Assembly (NCBI GenBank): GCA_037176705.1
Contig: CM073885.1
Coordinates: forward strand, 217,074,290-217,138,289
DNA length: 64,000 nucleotides
Direction of reading: 5' to 3'
Source of the DNA: Molossus alvarezi
Taxonomy: Eukaryota; Chordata; Mammalia; Chiroptera; Molossidae
Below are positions 11,586 to 21,314 of this stretch, one piece after another (the stretch's first letter is position 1; the number at the start of each line of letters is the position of its first letter). The notes below the pieces were generated by a model. It did no database searches and had not been told where the DNA came from. It saw only the letters and a list, made by a program, of their open reading frames with translations. Both the position numbers and the translations under genes were made by a program.

Positions 11586-12300
11586 AATAAAATAAAATAA
11601 AATAAAATGGAGCTCAGCAGCCTCTTCTCAATGGGGGCCTCTCACGCAGGTGTGGAGAAGCCTGCTCCAAGTTGCCTGCCTCGGGCACTGCACTGCCTGC
11701 ACCGTTCCTGCAGTCCCAGCCACCCCTTATCAAGGAGTTGCTGGAATCCTCTTTCACCCAGTAGAACTGATGTAACCCCATAGAAACTTCATTTCTTTAA
11801 TATGATCTTTTCTCTTTTTTTTTTATTCAAACTGGCCTCATCCAGCACCCTGACTCACTGCCTCTTTCTCCCTTGCATAACCATTCCCTTAATCATTAAG
11901 CCCTCGGGACAATAAGGTTCTGATCAGCAGCAAATAATCAGGAACGAGTTTTAGTCCAACTAGAGATGACATCTAGCCCTCAGCTGTATTTCAGCTCCAG
12001 GACCAGAAAAGCAGTGAAATTAGACAGAGACACCATGGCTGACCCGGGGACCAGATGCACTAATCAAATACCCCCTGTCCTATCGCCAACCAGTCAGTAG
12101 AGACAATTCTAACTCCCTTAGTCACCATGATTAATGATTTCCCCCCTATATAACCTATCCCCTGGAAGCCATTAAGGAGCCAGATCTTTGGACCTTAGCT
12201 CACCTGTCTCCAGATGTGGGCCACGTCCTGTAAATAAAGCCTTACTTTCTTTGCTGCAGGCTCCCCTGTTCATGTATTATTGGGCTCTGATGCATGCAGG
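11244..12300 (+). mobile_element. retroviral LTR-like segment (endogenous retrovirus remnant)
   Basis: Begins TGTTAACCC right where old L1 sequence stops. It carries a TATA-like CTATATAA (12147-12153) about 80 bp before an AATAAA polyadenylation signal (12233-12238), the spacing typical of an LTR U3-R boundary. It ends near ...GATGCATGCA. A Ves SINE (11316-11603) splits it; without that the segment is about 750 bp. Class and exact ends are uncertain and no coding region is visible. Confidence 0.6.
11316..11603 (+). mobile_element. Ves SINE in the LTR-like block
   Basis: Full SINE from CCCTGGCTGGTTTGGCTCAG to a long (AAAT)n/(AAAAT)n tail (about 11547-11603). Target duplication AAAATGGAGCCCAG / AAAATGGAGCTCAG at 11302-11315 and 11604-11617. 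Confidence 0.93.
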
Positions 12301-12780
12301 CAAATGGATCTGTGTGGTCCAGAAACACTGAGACTTTCCTTGTCCAGCTGTACAGTTATATCCCCATTAGCATCTCTAGTGACCAGAGTGTCTCCATTCT
12401 GACCAATCAGAACAGCGCTTTTGGACCTAATCAAACAGAAAAAATTTGGAGTCCTCATTTGCATGAGGACAGACCAATCAGGGACCAGAGGCTGGGACTT
12501 CTCTCTGTGTAAGTCAGCTCCCCTCAGGCTCAGAATGCACTTTCCCTTTCCACTGAATACTACATCTCCCTGGTGGAGCTGAAACACAGAGTTGTCTTGC
12601 CAGACCAGAGCAAAGTGCAGCAGACTGGAGAAGGCTGGTTACAGCAGACCAGGCCAGACTAAAATAGAATGGAGTGGAGCTGAGCAAAGCAAATATCCCT
12701 CTGCCGCCACCACTGAAAGCAGATACCAGAATTCATCTGTTGACATTAGACCCGAGAAATTCTGTCACTGCATCTAGCAC
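12301..12780 (+). mobile_element. second LTR-like segment with CCAAT boxes
   Basis: Contains two CCAATCAG boxes (12403-12410 and 12474-12481) flanking an octamer ATTTGCAT (12457-12464), arranged like a retroviral enhancer-promoter, with no recognisable internal retroviral gene. It may be leader sequence of the preceding element or a different LTR family. The 105-residue minus-strand frame here has no recognisable domain. Confidence 0.4.
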
Positions 12781-12789
12781 CAAATTCAG

Positions 12790-13204
12790 TACAAAACGGA
12801 TTCCATAAGGTACTTTTTCCCTCACGTTACTCTTTTCTAAAGCAGGTGTGGATGACTGACGGTGCCTTAATCCCATGAAGATACACTAGCAGCAAGGGAA
12901 ACTGAGAAAGTGAATCTCTGCCTCCACTTTGACAAGGTGGACTCAGAGTTGGAAAAATTCTCAAAACATTATAATGATAATGGGTGCTCAAAATGATAAC
13001 ATATTTAGTGAGTAGAAAGATAGGCTCTGCACATGGTAGACCATTAACATTGGAGGGGAGAAAGAGAGGGTGGGCAGAAATGAAGTTAGTTTTATAAGTT
13101 TTGTGTAGAAAACTGAAGAGGGTTTCAGCCTCATTAACTCCCTTAAATCTAAAGGGAATAAAGATGGTTTTAGAAAGTTGTGGGCGAGGAGGGAGAAGCA
13201 GAAG
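12790..13204. other. intronic DNA, nothing recognised
   Basis: No coding or named repeat seen. A minus-strand frame at 12988-13251 has no domain features. Confidence 0.5.
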
Positions 13205-13611
13205 ATATCAATAGGCAATTCACAAAAGAAATGCAAATGGCCAGGAAACACGTAAATAGATGATCAACCTCACTAATATTCAGGGAAATTAAAGTTAAAA
13301 CAATTAGTTTTTTTTCATATATGATATTGGCAAACAAAGGGTATCATTTACTGCTAGTGGCAGAGTGAATGGCTACTCCAGAGAGCACTTTGACTATGTC
13401 CATTACAACCTAACAATTCTACTTTTTAATATATTTTACTACTGCACACAGGAGGATGTACAAAAGATATTCATTTCACTGTTGTTTGTGATACTCTGTA
13501 AGGAAAACAAATTTCTAAAGAAGCAACATAAATAAACAATGGATTCAATGCAGCAACTTATAAAGAATAGGGGAAGCTATGTAGAATGGCATGAAAAAGT
13601 ATCCAAAATTT
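13205..13611 (+). mobile_element. old L1 3' fragment
   Basis: Starts with GATATCAATAGGCAATTCAC followed by AAAGAAATGCAAATGGCC, characteristic of the L1 ORF2 C-terminal region, decaying into 3' sequence. It is interrupted on the right by SINEs. Confidence 0.7.
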
Positions 13612-13768
13612 GGCCCTTGCCAGGTAGTTCAGCTGGTTGGAGCATCGTCTCAATACATCAAGGTTGCAGGTTCAATCCCCAGTCAGGGCACATACAAGAA
13701 TCAACCAATGAATGCATAACTAAGTGAAACAACAAATTGATATCTGTCTATCTTTCTGTCTGTCTATC

Positions 13769-13816
<48 letters not shown>

Positions 13817-13861
13817 TCCCTCTCTAAAAATCAATTCATAAAAATTTTTAAAAGAATCAAC
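13612..13861 (+). mobile_element. Ves-type SINE (ACATACAAGAATC variant)
   Basis: Head CCCTTGCCAGGTAGTTCAGC, body GGCACATACAAGAATCAACC, then a (TC)n tract at about 13770-13813 and an A-rich tail. It abuts the next SINE. Confidence 0.85.
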
Positions 13862-14090
13862 AGCCCAGCCAGTGTGGCTCAGTGGTTGAGCATCGACCCA
13901 TGCACCAAGAGGTTGCCAGTTTAATGCCCAGTCAGGGCACATGCCCAGGTTGTGGGCCCAATCCCCAGTGGGGGGCATGCAGGAGGCGGCCAATCAATGT
14001 TCTCTCTCATTGGTGTTTCTATCTCTCTCTCCCTCCCTCTCCCTTCCTCTCTCTCTAATAATCTATAAAGAAAAATAAAAATAAAAAAGA
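13862..14090 (+). mobile_element. Ves SINE (GGTTGAGCATCGACC subtype)
   Basis: Head GCCCAGCCAGTGTGGCTCAG, body with GGCACATGCCCAGGTTGTGG, and an A-rich tail. Flanked by near-identical AAAAGAATCAACA at about 13850-13862 and 14086-14098. Confidence 0.88.
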
Positions 14091-14180
14091 ATCAACAAAT
14101 GAATGCATAAATGGAACATCAAAAATCAATGTTTCTCTCTTTCTCTTCAAAATGAATAAATAAAAATTTAAAAAATAAAT
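14091..14180 (+). mobile_element. 3' half of another Ves-type SINE
   Basis: AGAATCAACAAATGAATGCA followed by a TTTCTCTCTTTCTC tract and an A-rich tail. This repeats the 3' half of the SINE at 13612, with no head, and belongs to the nested cluster. Confidence 0.7.
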
Positions 14181-14336
14181 AAAATATACTTTCATTTTTT
14201 AAAATGCCTCCACAACTTAATATTAGATATTTTAAGTTATAAAAAGATATAAATATTACCTTTTATGTAGGAAATACCAATAACAAATAGTATATATTTC
14301 TATATAATGAAAATATTAATATACAATAAAAATACA

Positions 14337-14585
14337 GCCCTAGCCAGTTTGGCTCAGCAGTTAGAGCGTCAGCCCAAGGACCGAAGGGTTTCAGATTCAA
14401 TTTCTGGTCAAGGACACATGCCTGAGTTCCATATTTCATTTCCAGCCCCGGTGGGGGTTGTGTGGAGGTAACCAATCAATGTGTTTCTTAAATCCATGTT
14501 GCGCTTTCTCTCTCTCTCTATCTATCTTACATTCTATCTAAAGAGCAATAGAAAAATATCCTTGAGCGAGGATTAAAAAAATATA
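14337..14585 (+). mobile_element. Ves SINE
   Basis: Head CCCTAGCCAGTTTGGCTCAG CAGTTAGAGCG, a CT-rich body, and tail AAATATCCTTGAGCGAGGAT. More diverged than the copy at 4142. Confidence 0.88.
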
Positions 14586-14589
14586 TATC

Positions 14590-16495
14590 TATTTAGGATA
14601 ATGGGGTGAACTTCAAAACTTGCTGCTGCATCTTGGCTCAGGACAATAAATACTCATCATCTCCTACCTCCACCATCCAGTCTGGATTCTCCTCACCCTC
14701 AATACCTCAGGTGGTCTGGTGGCATATTGAGTGTAGTGGACCAGACCCTCATTCCTGAGGGATCTGAACCCCTGGTCACAAAACCCTTGCCAGTTTCAGC
14801 TGCTGTTCTCAAATTGGACCTCTCCACTTCCAGTGATTACCTATTGACTATTTTGTAGTTTCTTTTTTGGGGTCTTTTAGATGCTCCATTGTTTCCTCTG
14901 CTTTTCTCGCCCATGGATGATAGCTTTTAGGTGCCATGGCTATGATGGCTTCTCCCCATCTGCTTTTATGTTGGGGTTCATAGGAATAACCCTCAACAAG
15001 TCTTGTGTAAATGTTTTTCATGGGTTTTTAGTTTTGCTACCCAGCTGCTCTTAGCTTGAGTCGTCCTATCCTCCTTATTTTCTCCTACCTTTCTGACCCC
15101 TTTCATACTCTCCTTTGTCAGCACCACCTCCGTTCCCAGCCTTAAGAACTGGTTGTTCTCCCACATTTTGCCTTCAGCACCCTGTCTTGTCTAACTCTAC
15201 ACATTCATCTGGGGAATATCCCCTGCCTTCACTCTTGTCTCCTCCCAGCAGTAGATTTTGAAGTCAATATAAATAAAAATTGAGCAGGAAATACCTTATG
15301 TGCAGAGAATATAGATTTTAGGGGATTGAGACACTGAAGATGATATTAGCTCATAGCATTTTAATTTTATCATTGTGAGAAAGTTTGGGGAGTCTTGAGG
15401 ATGTGGCGTTCTTGGTTCAGTTTCACTCCCTGATCATCAGAATTCATGTCCATGAGGAAACTATATATTTTTACAATCATATGTTTTTCTTTCAGTAAAT
15501 TCACAGTGAGGTACCTCTGTGAACTTAGTAAAAGAAAAATATATGACTCCTCTTAAGCAGAGAACAGTTAATTTATGCCAATTTTTTCTATTGAATAAAC
15601 AAAAAAGAGTATAACTGATTCTGAAATACACGAATTAAGATATTTCATAGGGAACAGTATTTACTCTGTAACTTGATGCAATAAATAATGGGAAAAACTA
15701 CAATGGTTGTTAGTTGGCTTTTTGTATAATCATGGCAAATTATGTTTCTAAATTATTCCTCAGAATCTCACTTAATCAATGCCTGCCAAATAAATTTAAG
15801 ATTATATCCAAATGGTTTAATTTGTATGATTTATTTTATTTTCTAAATAATGGGAAGATAATCTCCAAATAAAAGTTCCACATTGCTAATCTCTGAACAT
15901 AATTTAGCTGTGATTGGAATTCATTCATCAGCAAAATTTTTAAATAATTCTAAAGACACCCCCTTGATTTCTTATCTGAGAAAAGCAACTAATGTAGAAC
16001 TTTTAGTTGTCACAGACAACCATTGAAATGAAGGTAGTGTGTTTATTTAACATGAAAAAATTACCAAGAAAGATTCTGTGAAACCACAGTGCAAAAATGT
16101 TGCCAACACTTTTAAAGTATTTGTATATTGATTTAGGGGATTGGTTTATTTAGGTAAGATGATACTAACACCCAAAAGAAATATTGTTATTTGGGTTAGC
16201 GGAAATAAATCTAATTGTTGATACTGTTATAAATTTATTTTAATAGTTTATAGATACCTAATAAAATGAGAGCACAATAGACATAAAATGAGGAGACTCT
16301 TTGATCCTCCTTAACCACCTTACCCCTCTCCAGCTCATCAAATAGTTAACTGGTGTCAGACTTCATTTTTCTCTCCTACTTTCTTTCCTTCCTAATCAAG
16401 CATCATATAAAAAGCATTGTGGTCATTATATTCATACACTAGTTGTATACGTATAGTTGTCTGAGATGTGAAATGATAATATAAAGGGTCATGGT
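14590..16495. other. intronic DNA, nothing recognised
   Basis: About 1.9 kb with no supported exon and no repeat I can name with confidence. Part of 15600-16260 is AT-rich and looks like unique sequence. Confidence 0.5.
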
Positions 16496-16499
16496 TATG

Positions 16500-16925
16500 G
16501 CAGGCAAACTTAAAAGAGATGATTAGAAGAATAAAAGTACAATTTACAAAGATATGGGCAGGAAACCAATAAGGGATGGTGATGTATCCTTGGACTAGCA
16601 GTGGGAAGTCATGAACACCATTAGCCCTACAAGGAGACCAGAGAGGAAACAGTTCCTACAACAGGGAATGCTGCCAGCATCTGAAAAGAGTGTTACAGCT
16701 GATGGAATGAGAAGTTGGCCAAACCTAAGGAATGCAGCCATGTCTAAACCACAACCAGGAGGAAGATGACAGGGAATAAAACCTCTAACTACTCTCTTCC
16801 AGCCCTCTGATCTCCTTCTGGCTGAAACAAACCCAAAGCCAAAAGAGCCTGGTTAATGACCTCACAGGAAAGCTACCAAGGGCACAGATAAAGGTGGAGA
16901 AGACTAGAAAAAGAATCCAGCAAAA
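16500..16925 (+). mobile_element. ancient interspersed repeat, copy 2 (unnamed)
   Basis: Diverged relative of 10330-10810 in the same orientation: GGGCAGGAAACCAATAAGGG, then CTCCTTCTGGCTGAAACAAA and a GAATCCAGC end. Confidence 0.45.
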
Positions 16926-16929
16926 ACAA

Positions 16930-18071
16930 TATGGCCATTTTGTATGTGAATCATTGGTACTAATTTTTATTGAAATTAATTGAAAACTTTTGGTGGTAGA
17001 ACAATACCTGACACAATAAAAGAGTACCCGGGAGATAGTAAATACTTGTAAAATGTTTGCTTAATAAATAAAACTTAGGCTGACTATAAACACTGTACTA
17101 AAGCTAGGGGACTAAGATCAAGTCTAGAACTGATTCTTACTTAAATTCCTAGCAATGAAGGCAATATCTACTACCATAGCCTCTTGGTGAAGGTGTATTA
17201 ATTAAATAGTTGGATGAATACATGGGTGCATGGATGGACAGATGGATGTATAGATGACTCATAAAAGTTTACAGACATAAAAGCCCTTGAATGTAATCTA
17301 GTCCCACTCCGTCATCTTGCAGATGAATTATTAGAATTTCAAATTTAAAAAAAAACACAATACAGACGTAGAATCCAAATTTCATGGCTCTAGGGTCTTC
17401 TAACTATAATATGCTATGTCTCATTTACCATTTAAAATTTGCTCCATTCTAACCAAAGTTAATTACTGATGATCTCCCCCCACCCCAACACACAAATAAA
17501 GAACAAGAGTCACCTTACAGAGAGCATACCTGATCCATGACCCCTGACACATGCCTGCCATACTAGCCATAACACTGAAAAATCCGAAGGCGTCCACTTG
17601 TCCCTGTGCAACGTACATGGGCAATTAACCTGCATCCACAGAAAGTACTTGAAAATATAGGTCCCCAGAGGTAATAGCACTTTAAATTTTTCACTATTCA
17701 GTCCAAAAATACATATACTTGTCTTAAAATCATCATTCAACTATATCTTCATCTTGTTTTTTTTATGAAAGTACAGTAAGAAAAAGCTTTATGAATGCCA
17801 AATTTAAAAGTAAATTTATCATTCTCCTAAATATAATCACCATTTTCCATTTTGAAGACCTTTAAATTTCTGATTGATGAAACTCGAAGTATTAATCTCT
17901 TACTCCTAGTCAATATTGATGTTTTTACACTCTACTTACATGGAAAACCCATTAAAAAATGACACCCTTCTTAACGATTCTAAGTTTACACTTGGCAATT
18001 TTCCATATGTGCTATGAAGATGATTTTATTCTATTGGGATGTTTATTTTCTCTATTTCATTTCTTTTAAAT
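16930..18071. other. intronic DNA with weak MIR-like trace
   Basis: Mostly unrecognised. Around 17280-17360 the text TGTAATCTAGTCCCACTCC to TTGCAGATGAATTATTAG resembles a mammalian-wide MIR-type repeat. A short GGAT-rich simple repeat lies near 17212-17250. Confidence 0.45.
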
Positions 18072-18278
18072 ATGTTTTATTGAGGTTTTAGAGAGAAAAG
18101 AAGGGAGAGGGAGAGAAAGACAGAAACATTGATGAGAGAGAAACATTGATTGGCTGTCTCCTGCATGCTTCCTACTGGGAATGGAGACACAACCTGGGCA
18201 TGTGCCTGACTGGGAATCATTCCCGTGACCTCTTGGTCCATGGGTTGACACTCAAGCACTGAGCCATTTGGGCGGGGC
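18072..18278 (-). mobile_element. Ves SINE
   Basis: Minus-strand SINE: plus strand shows the GA-rich tract, CCTGGGCATGTGCCTGACTG, TCTTGGTCCATGGGTTGACA and CTGAGCCATTTGGGCGGGGC. Overlapping minus-strand frames are SINE shadows. Confidence 0.88.
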
Positions 18279-18433
18279 TCTATTTAATTTTTTTTAAAGA
18301 TTCAAAATTTTAGATACAAACATTGTTTAGCACCATTACTTTCCCTCTTCCAGTGATTTCGATGCAAGATATAAAATTCAATTTCATGACTTTAAACACA
18401 TAACTTTTATAAAATCCTAAAAAGCTCGCTTTT

Positions 18434-18610
18434 GCCCGGCCTGATGGCTTAGTTGGAGTGTCATCCAGCACACCAAAAGGTCGTGGGTTCAATAATCTAG
18501 TTTGTAGGTTCAATCCCTGGTAAACAACTGATCAATGTTTCTCTCTCGTGGCCATCTCTCTCTCTCTCTCTCTCCCTCCTTCCTCTCTCTCTCTAAAATC
18601 AATATAAACA
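18434..18610 (+). mobile_element. Ves-type SINE
   Basis: Head GCCCGGCCTGATGGCTTAGT, a duplicated GGTTCAAT-type B box, a CT-rich tract, and tail AAAATCAATATAAACATCCT. Confidence 0.85.
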
Positions 18611-18689
18611 TCCTTGTGTAAAGGGGAAAGGGGGTTGTTTTTGAAGCCAGAAGCTATATTGAAAATACTACCTAGATTTACTTTTTAAC

Positions 18690-18790
18690 AGGTTATTCCA
18701 GAAAGATCAAATTACTTGTCCAGGGTCGCACAACTGATTTGTGCAGAGATAAAACTAAAATTAGATGTTCCTATTTCCTTAAAATTAGGT
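18690..18790 (+). mobile_element. MIR-like fragment
   Basis: AAATTACTTGTCCAGGGTCG followed by CACAACTGATTTGTGCAGAG resembles the core of mammalian-wide MIR repeats. Short and diverged. Confidence 0.5.
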
Positions 18791-19235
18791 TCATATCTAG
18801 CACATTAAATTGTTTTGGAGAATAAGCACTGTTTAAACCTTGGAATTCACATTTACGTAAAACCCCGCTTAAAGAGATGTTTGGAGTCTAAAAATGTCCA
18901 CTCACTCTACAATTCAGAATCACGCTCTTGCTGGTAAGGAGCTGGGGAAGCTGGCTGCAGAGTTCGAGGTGCTTTGCTACCACATAGTGGTACTTGCTCT
19001 CTCCGGCCTGAAGAGGAAGAGGACAATTCTGGGTTCTGTGGCTTGGCTCTAGAACAGCAGATCTCCAGGTCAGTGCCCATTCACTTGGTCTGGTTTGGGA
19101 ATATATGAGGGCTATAGGGAACCACCATTCACCTCCCGCTTCTTAGGTTGGGTAGCCTCTTCTTTTCCTGTCCACTGGGGTTCTCCTTGAGAGGACTAGA
19201 ACTCTGTCTCCCCTCAGACCCCCTCATTTTCCCCA

Positions 19236-19241
<6 letters not shown>

Positions 19242-19315
<74 letters not shown>
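19242..19315 (+). repeat. (TC)n(CA)n microsatellite
   Basis: About 21 TC then about 15 CA repeats in CFAP299 intron 1. The same TC-to-CA architecture occurs at 1432. Confidence 0.95.
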
Positions 19316-19317
<2 letters not shown>

Positions 19318-19400
19318 AAGAAGCAAGGAGGGGCACGGTTTCTGGGCGGAAGACATTAGCCAATCTCATTATGTCCAGTTTTGCTGTGTTGCAAGCTTTT

Positions 19401-19432
19401 TTTAGTGTCAACTAAAAAAAGTTGACACTAAA
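19401..19432. repeat. perfect 13-bp inverted repeat (hairpin)
   Basis: Arms TTTAGTGTCAACT (19401-19413) and AGTTGACACTAAA (19420-19432) are perfect reverse complements around a 6-A loop. It lies in intron 1 about 600 bp from the CFAP299 exon. It could extrude a cruciform or be a MITE remnant; it has no terminator role in a mammalian intron. Confidence 0.8.
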
Positions 19433-19899
19433 CGTGAGTCAGTGATATGCAGACACAAGGAGCCATGGACCGGTAATTAAAGGGCTTTCTGAACCAACTA
19501 GCGTGGGGTGAGGGTTTGTGGACTCAGATGCCCAATCTAACACCAGATACTCCGAGTTAGTGTTGCCACATGCCCTGGAAGGACATCCTTCTGTCCTTTA
19601 GTACGAACTGGCGAAGGAAAGAGAAGCAGGGCGTCAGACCTGAGTTCCCGCAGTCCCAGCAGGCCGTGGACCGCAGGCACCAGCTACAGGAGACCGCCTC
19701 GGGCAGGGGGCAGGCCCGCAGGTGGCAGGTGCGGCCAAGGGATGGAAATGCAACACTCCCCAGCATGCGCCAGCCAGCGCACGGGCGGGTTTCGGCCCTG
19801 GTGGTACCAGGGGCCCAAATTCTGGGCTGAGACAACGCAAGGTTGGAAGGACACCGCGACTCACCTCCGCCCCCGGGAAACTGCGTGGCCCCGCATTCG

Positions 19900-19913
19900 C
19901 CGCTAGGGGGCGA
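19900..19913 (+). promoter_or_regulatory. candidate CTCF binding site
   Basis: CCGCTAGGGGGCGA fits the CTCF core consensus CCASYAGRKGGCRS at 12 of 14 positions. It lies in the CpG island, in CFAP299 intron 1 about 110 bp past the splice donor. Such promoter-proximal sites often anchor loops; occupancy is unknown. Confidence 0.5.
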
Positions 19914-19934
19914 ACACCCCACGAGCTGGGAAGC

Positions 19935-19961
19935 GGGGGGGGGGGGGGGGGGGGGGGGGGG
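19935..19961 (+). repeat. 27-base poly(G) run
   Basis: An uninterrupted run of 27 G on the plus strand (C on the CFAP299 sense strand), about 60 bp inside intron 1 and 22 bp from the CTCF-like motif. It can form G-quadruplex structures and is a likely site of length error in assembly. Confidence 0.9.
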
Positions 19962-20020
19962 CTTTGGAGGGTCCGAGAGACTGGAAGGCGGTGGCCACTC
20001 CGCGGCGATGCCGCCCTTAC

Positions 20021-20131
20021 CTCCAGGTAGTACAAGTCCACGGTCGTGATCTGCGAGTCGAGAAAATCTTCATAGGTGTTGAACTGAGTGACTATATTGT
20101 CCACCGCCGAAAGACCCTCTTCCTGATCCAT
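20021..20131 (-). CDS. CFAP299: CFAP299 first coding exon
   Basis: Encodes the N-terminal 37 residues of cilia- and flagella-associated protein 299 (formerly C4orf22), a protein of about 230 residues linked to motile cilia and sperm. The minus-strand ATG is at 20129-20131 and the peptide runs from MDQEEGLSAVDNIVTQFN to TVDLYYLE. It ends at CTGGAG|GTAAGG, a near-perfect splice donor (GT at 20019-20020). The exon is 111 nt, phase 0. An in-frame extension upstream to 20182 exists but begins at GTG, has no ATG and is 5' UTR. Reading past the donor gives a proline-rich frame that is intron. The start choice agrees with the known mammalian N-terminus. Later exons lie to the left outside the window; none was recognised in 1-20020. 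Confidence 0.93.
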
Positions 20132-20330
20132 TACAGTTGCCTGGGCCGAGGCGTCCCTAGCAACAGAGGCAGAAGGTTCCACCCCCTTGGTGCCTGTTGA
20201 GCGGTTGGGAACCGAGCGGAGCTTTGGGCGTTAATCCCGCCCCCAGGTGTCGTTACTGTTTCGGGCTTCCGCCTAACTCCGGGGAACACCGTCTCGTCTC
20301 GAGTTACCCACTTCCAGTTCTGGTCTGATT
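20132..20330 (-). promoter_or_regulatory. CFAP299: CFAP299 CpG-rich promoter and 5' UTR
   Basis: GC- and CpG-rich DNA immediately upstream of the CFAP299 ATG, part of a CpG island spanning roughly 19620-20330. No TATA box is seen at a sensible distance, fitting a dispersed CpG-island promoter. RFX-type half-sites lie close to the ATG (see 20136-20164). The transcription start cannot be placed from sequence alone. Confidence 0.7.
20136..20164. promoter_or_regulatory. candidate RFX X-box
   Basis: The segment starts with the half-site GTTGCC (20136-20141) and ends with CCCTAGCAAC (20155-20164), a good match to the right half of the X-box consensus (RGYAAC) used by RFX factors. RFX factors drive cilia genes, which suits CFAP299. 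The left half of the second site is weak, so this is a candidate only. Confidence 0.45.
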
Positions 20331-20887
20331 TCCATCAGCTGACTCAGACTTGGGTGAAATGTGCAGCCATGGAGATGCAAAGTGCAATCCAAAATATAAA
20401 GTTATGGGACTGCCAGGATATGTAGACAAAATAGTATAGGTCAGCTCTTCTAGTCGTATTCTAAAACAATGTTATGCAGGACAGAAATATCAAGGTTAGT
20501 TTTCTGGTAACTGAAGGTCCCTTTTTGACAGGACAGTTTATTAAAACAGAAGTCTCAGGTAATGGTCCTGTGGCCAAAACCAATTATTTGAAAAAAAAAT
20601 TGTAAATTCAAGGCAAATAATTGCTAGTGTTTGAGTATGAAAAAGAATTTATGAATTTCCCAAAGGAAAAACACTCAAAGAAAATATCTTTGAAGAATTC
20701 TTTTGGCCCCAAATGCTTGTTTTTTAAACTTTCTTCGTTTTACTTTTTAAGTTTCAGTAAACACACAATGATAGACCTTGGGTTGCTGAAACTGCCTTTT
20801 TGTAAAGGCCAAAATATATTTGGAAACTTTAAAAGTAAAGTTTTACACTAAAGACTTTTCCTCTAGAACAAAGTTTTGCATTTCTAG
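20331..20887. other. intergenic DNA upstream of CFAP299
   Basis: GC content falls sharply leaving the CpG island. No divergent gene is seen on the plus strand; the 76-residue frame at 20621-20851 is AT-rich and domain-free. Confidence 0.5.
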
Positions 20888-20903
20888 AACATGAATTAAA
20901 GTA

Positions 20904-21314
20904 GCCCTGACCTGCCTTGGCCGGGTTGGCTCAGCGTTAGAGCGTCCACTGCAGAAGAAGTAGCCAGTTTGATTCCAGTCAAGGGCTGGAACCTCAGCTG
21001 TGGTCACCTGAATTGATGTGGATGTTTCTCTCTGTATCCCTCCCACTCTATCTGAAGATAAATGCAAAAATGTCCTCAGGTGAGGATAAAAAATTACATA
21101 CATACATACATACATACAGTAGCCCTGGCCTGTGTGGCTCTCCCTTGGTTATCCCCCTGAGCACCAACAGGTTGCTGGTTCCATTCCCCAATCCCCCCAT
21201 AGAGGGTGCGCAGGAGGCTGCCCATCTATGTTGCCTCTCACGTCGATGTTTCTCTCTTCTCCCTTCTTTTCTCTGTAAAAAAATCAATAAACTATTCTTT
21301 TAAAAAAACAGGCA
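20904..21314 (+). mobile_element. outer Ves-type SINE, interrupted
   Basis: Starts GCCCTGACCTG at 20904, is interrupted by a second SINE, and resumes at 21133 (GTGTGGCTCTCCCTTGG) to an A-rich tail. The whole is flanked by the 16-bp duplication AACATGAATTAAAGTA (20888-20903 and 21315-21330). Confidence 0.85.
20915..21117 (+). mobile_element. inner Ves SINE nested in a SINE
   Basis: Head CCTTGGCCGGGTTGGCTCAG, tail CCTCAGGTGAGGATAAAAAA then (CATA)n. Its own duplication is AGTAGCCCTGACCTG / AGTAGCCCTGGCCTG (20900-20914 and 21118-21132), proving it landed within the first bases of the outer SINE. Confidence 0.88.

Larger units (their letters stand above)
1..20020 (-). other. CFAP299: CFAP299 intron 1 (partial)
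   Basis: Everything left of the CFAP299 splice donor should be first intron of this very large gene. It is packed with repeats: a near full-length L1, Ves SINEs, LTR-like DNA and old L1, MIR and other fragments, listed separately. I saw no candidate second exon continuing from ...DLYYLE. Intron assignment is inferred from gene orientation and the known large size of the gene. Confidence 0.8.

Noticed and set aside
12270..12587. A 105-codon minus-strand frame
   Set aside because: It lies antisense in LTR-like DNA and has no recognisable domain.
13612..14585. CRISPR-like array of spaced repeats
   Set aside because: The recurring words are SINE parts with different spacing and orientation in a mammalian genome.
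19722..20030. Plus-strand GC-rich frames opposite CFAP299
   Set aside because: They are shadows in CpG-island DNA and cross the poly(G) run, giving glycine strings.
19634..20182. A 182-codon minus-strand frame as one protein
   Set aside because: It starts at GTG, contains the CFAP299 exon in the middle and then reads through a near-perfect splice donor into a proline-rich CpG-island intron. Only 20021-20131 is coding.
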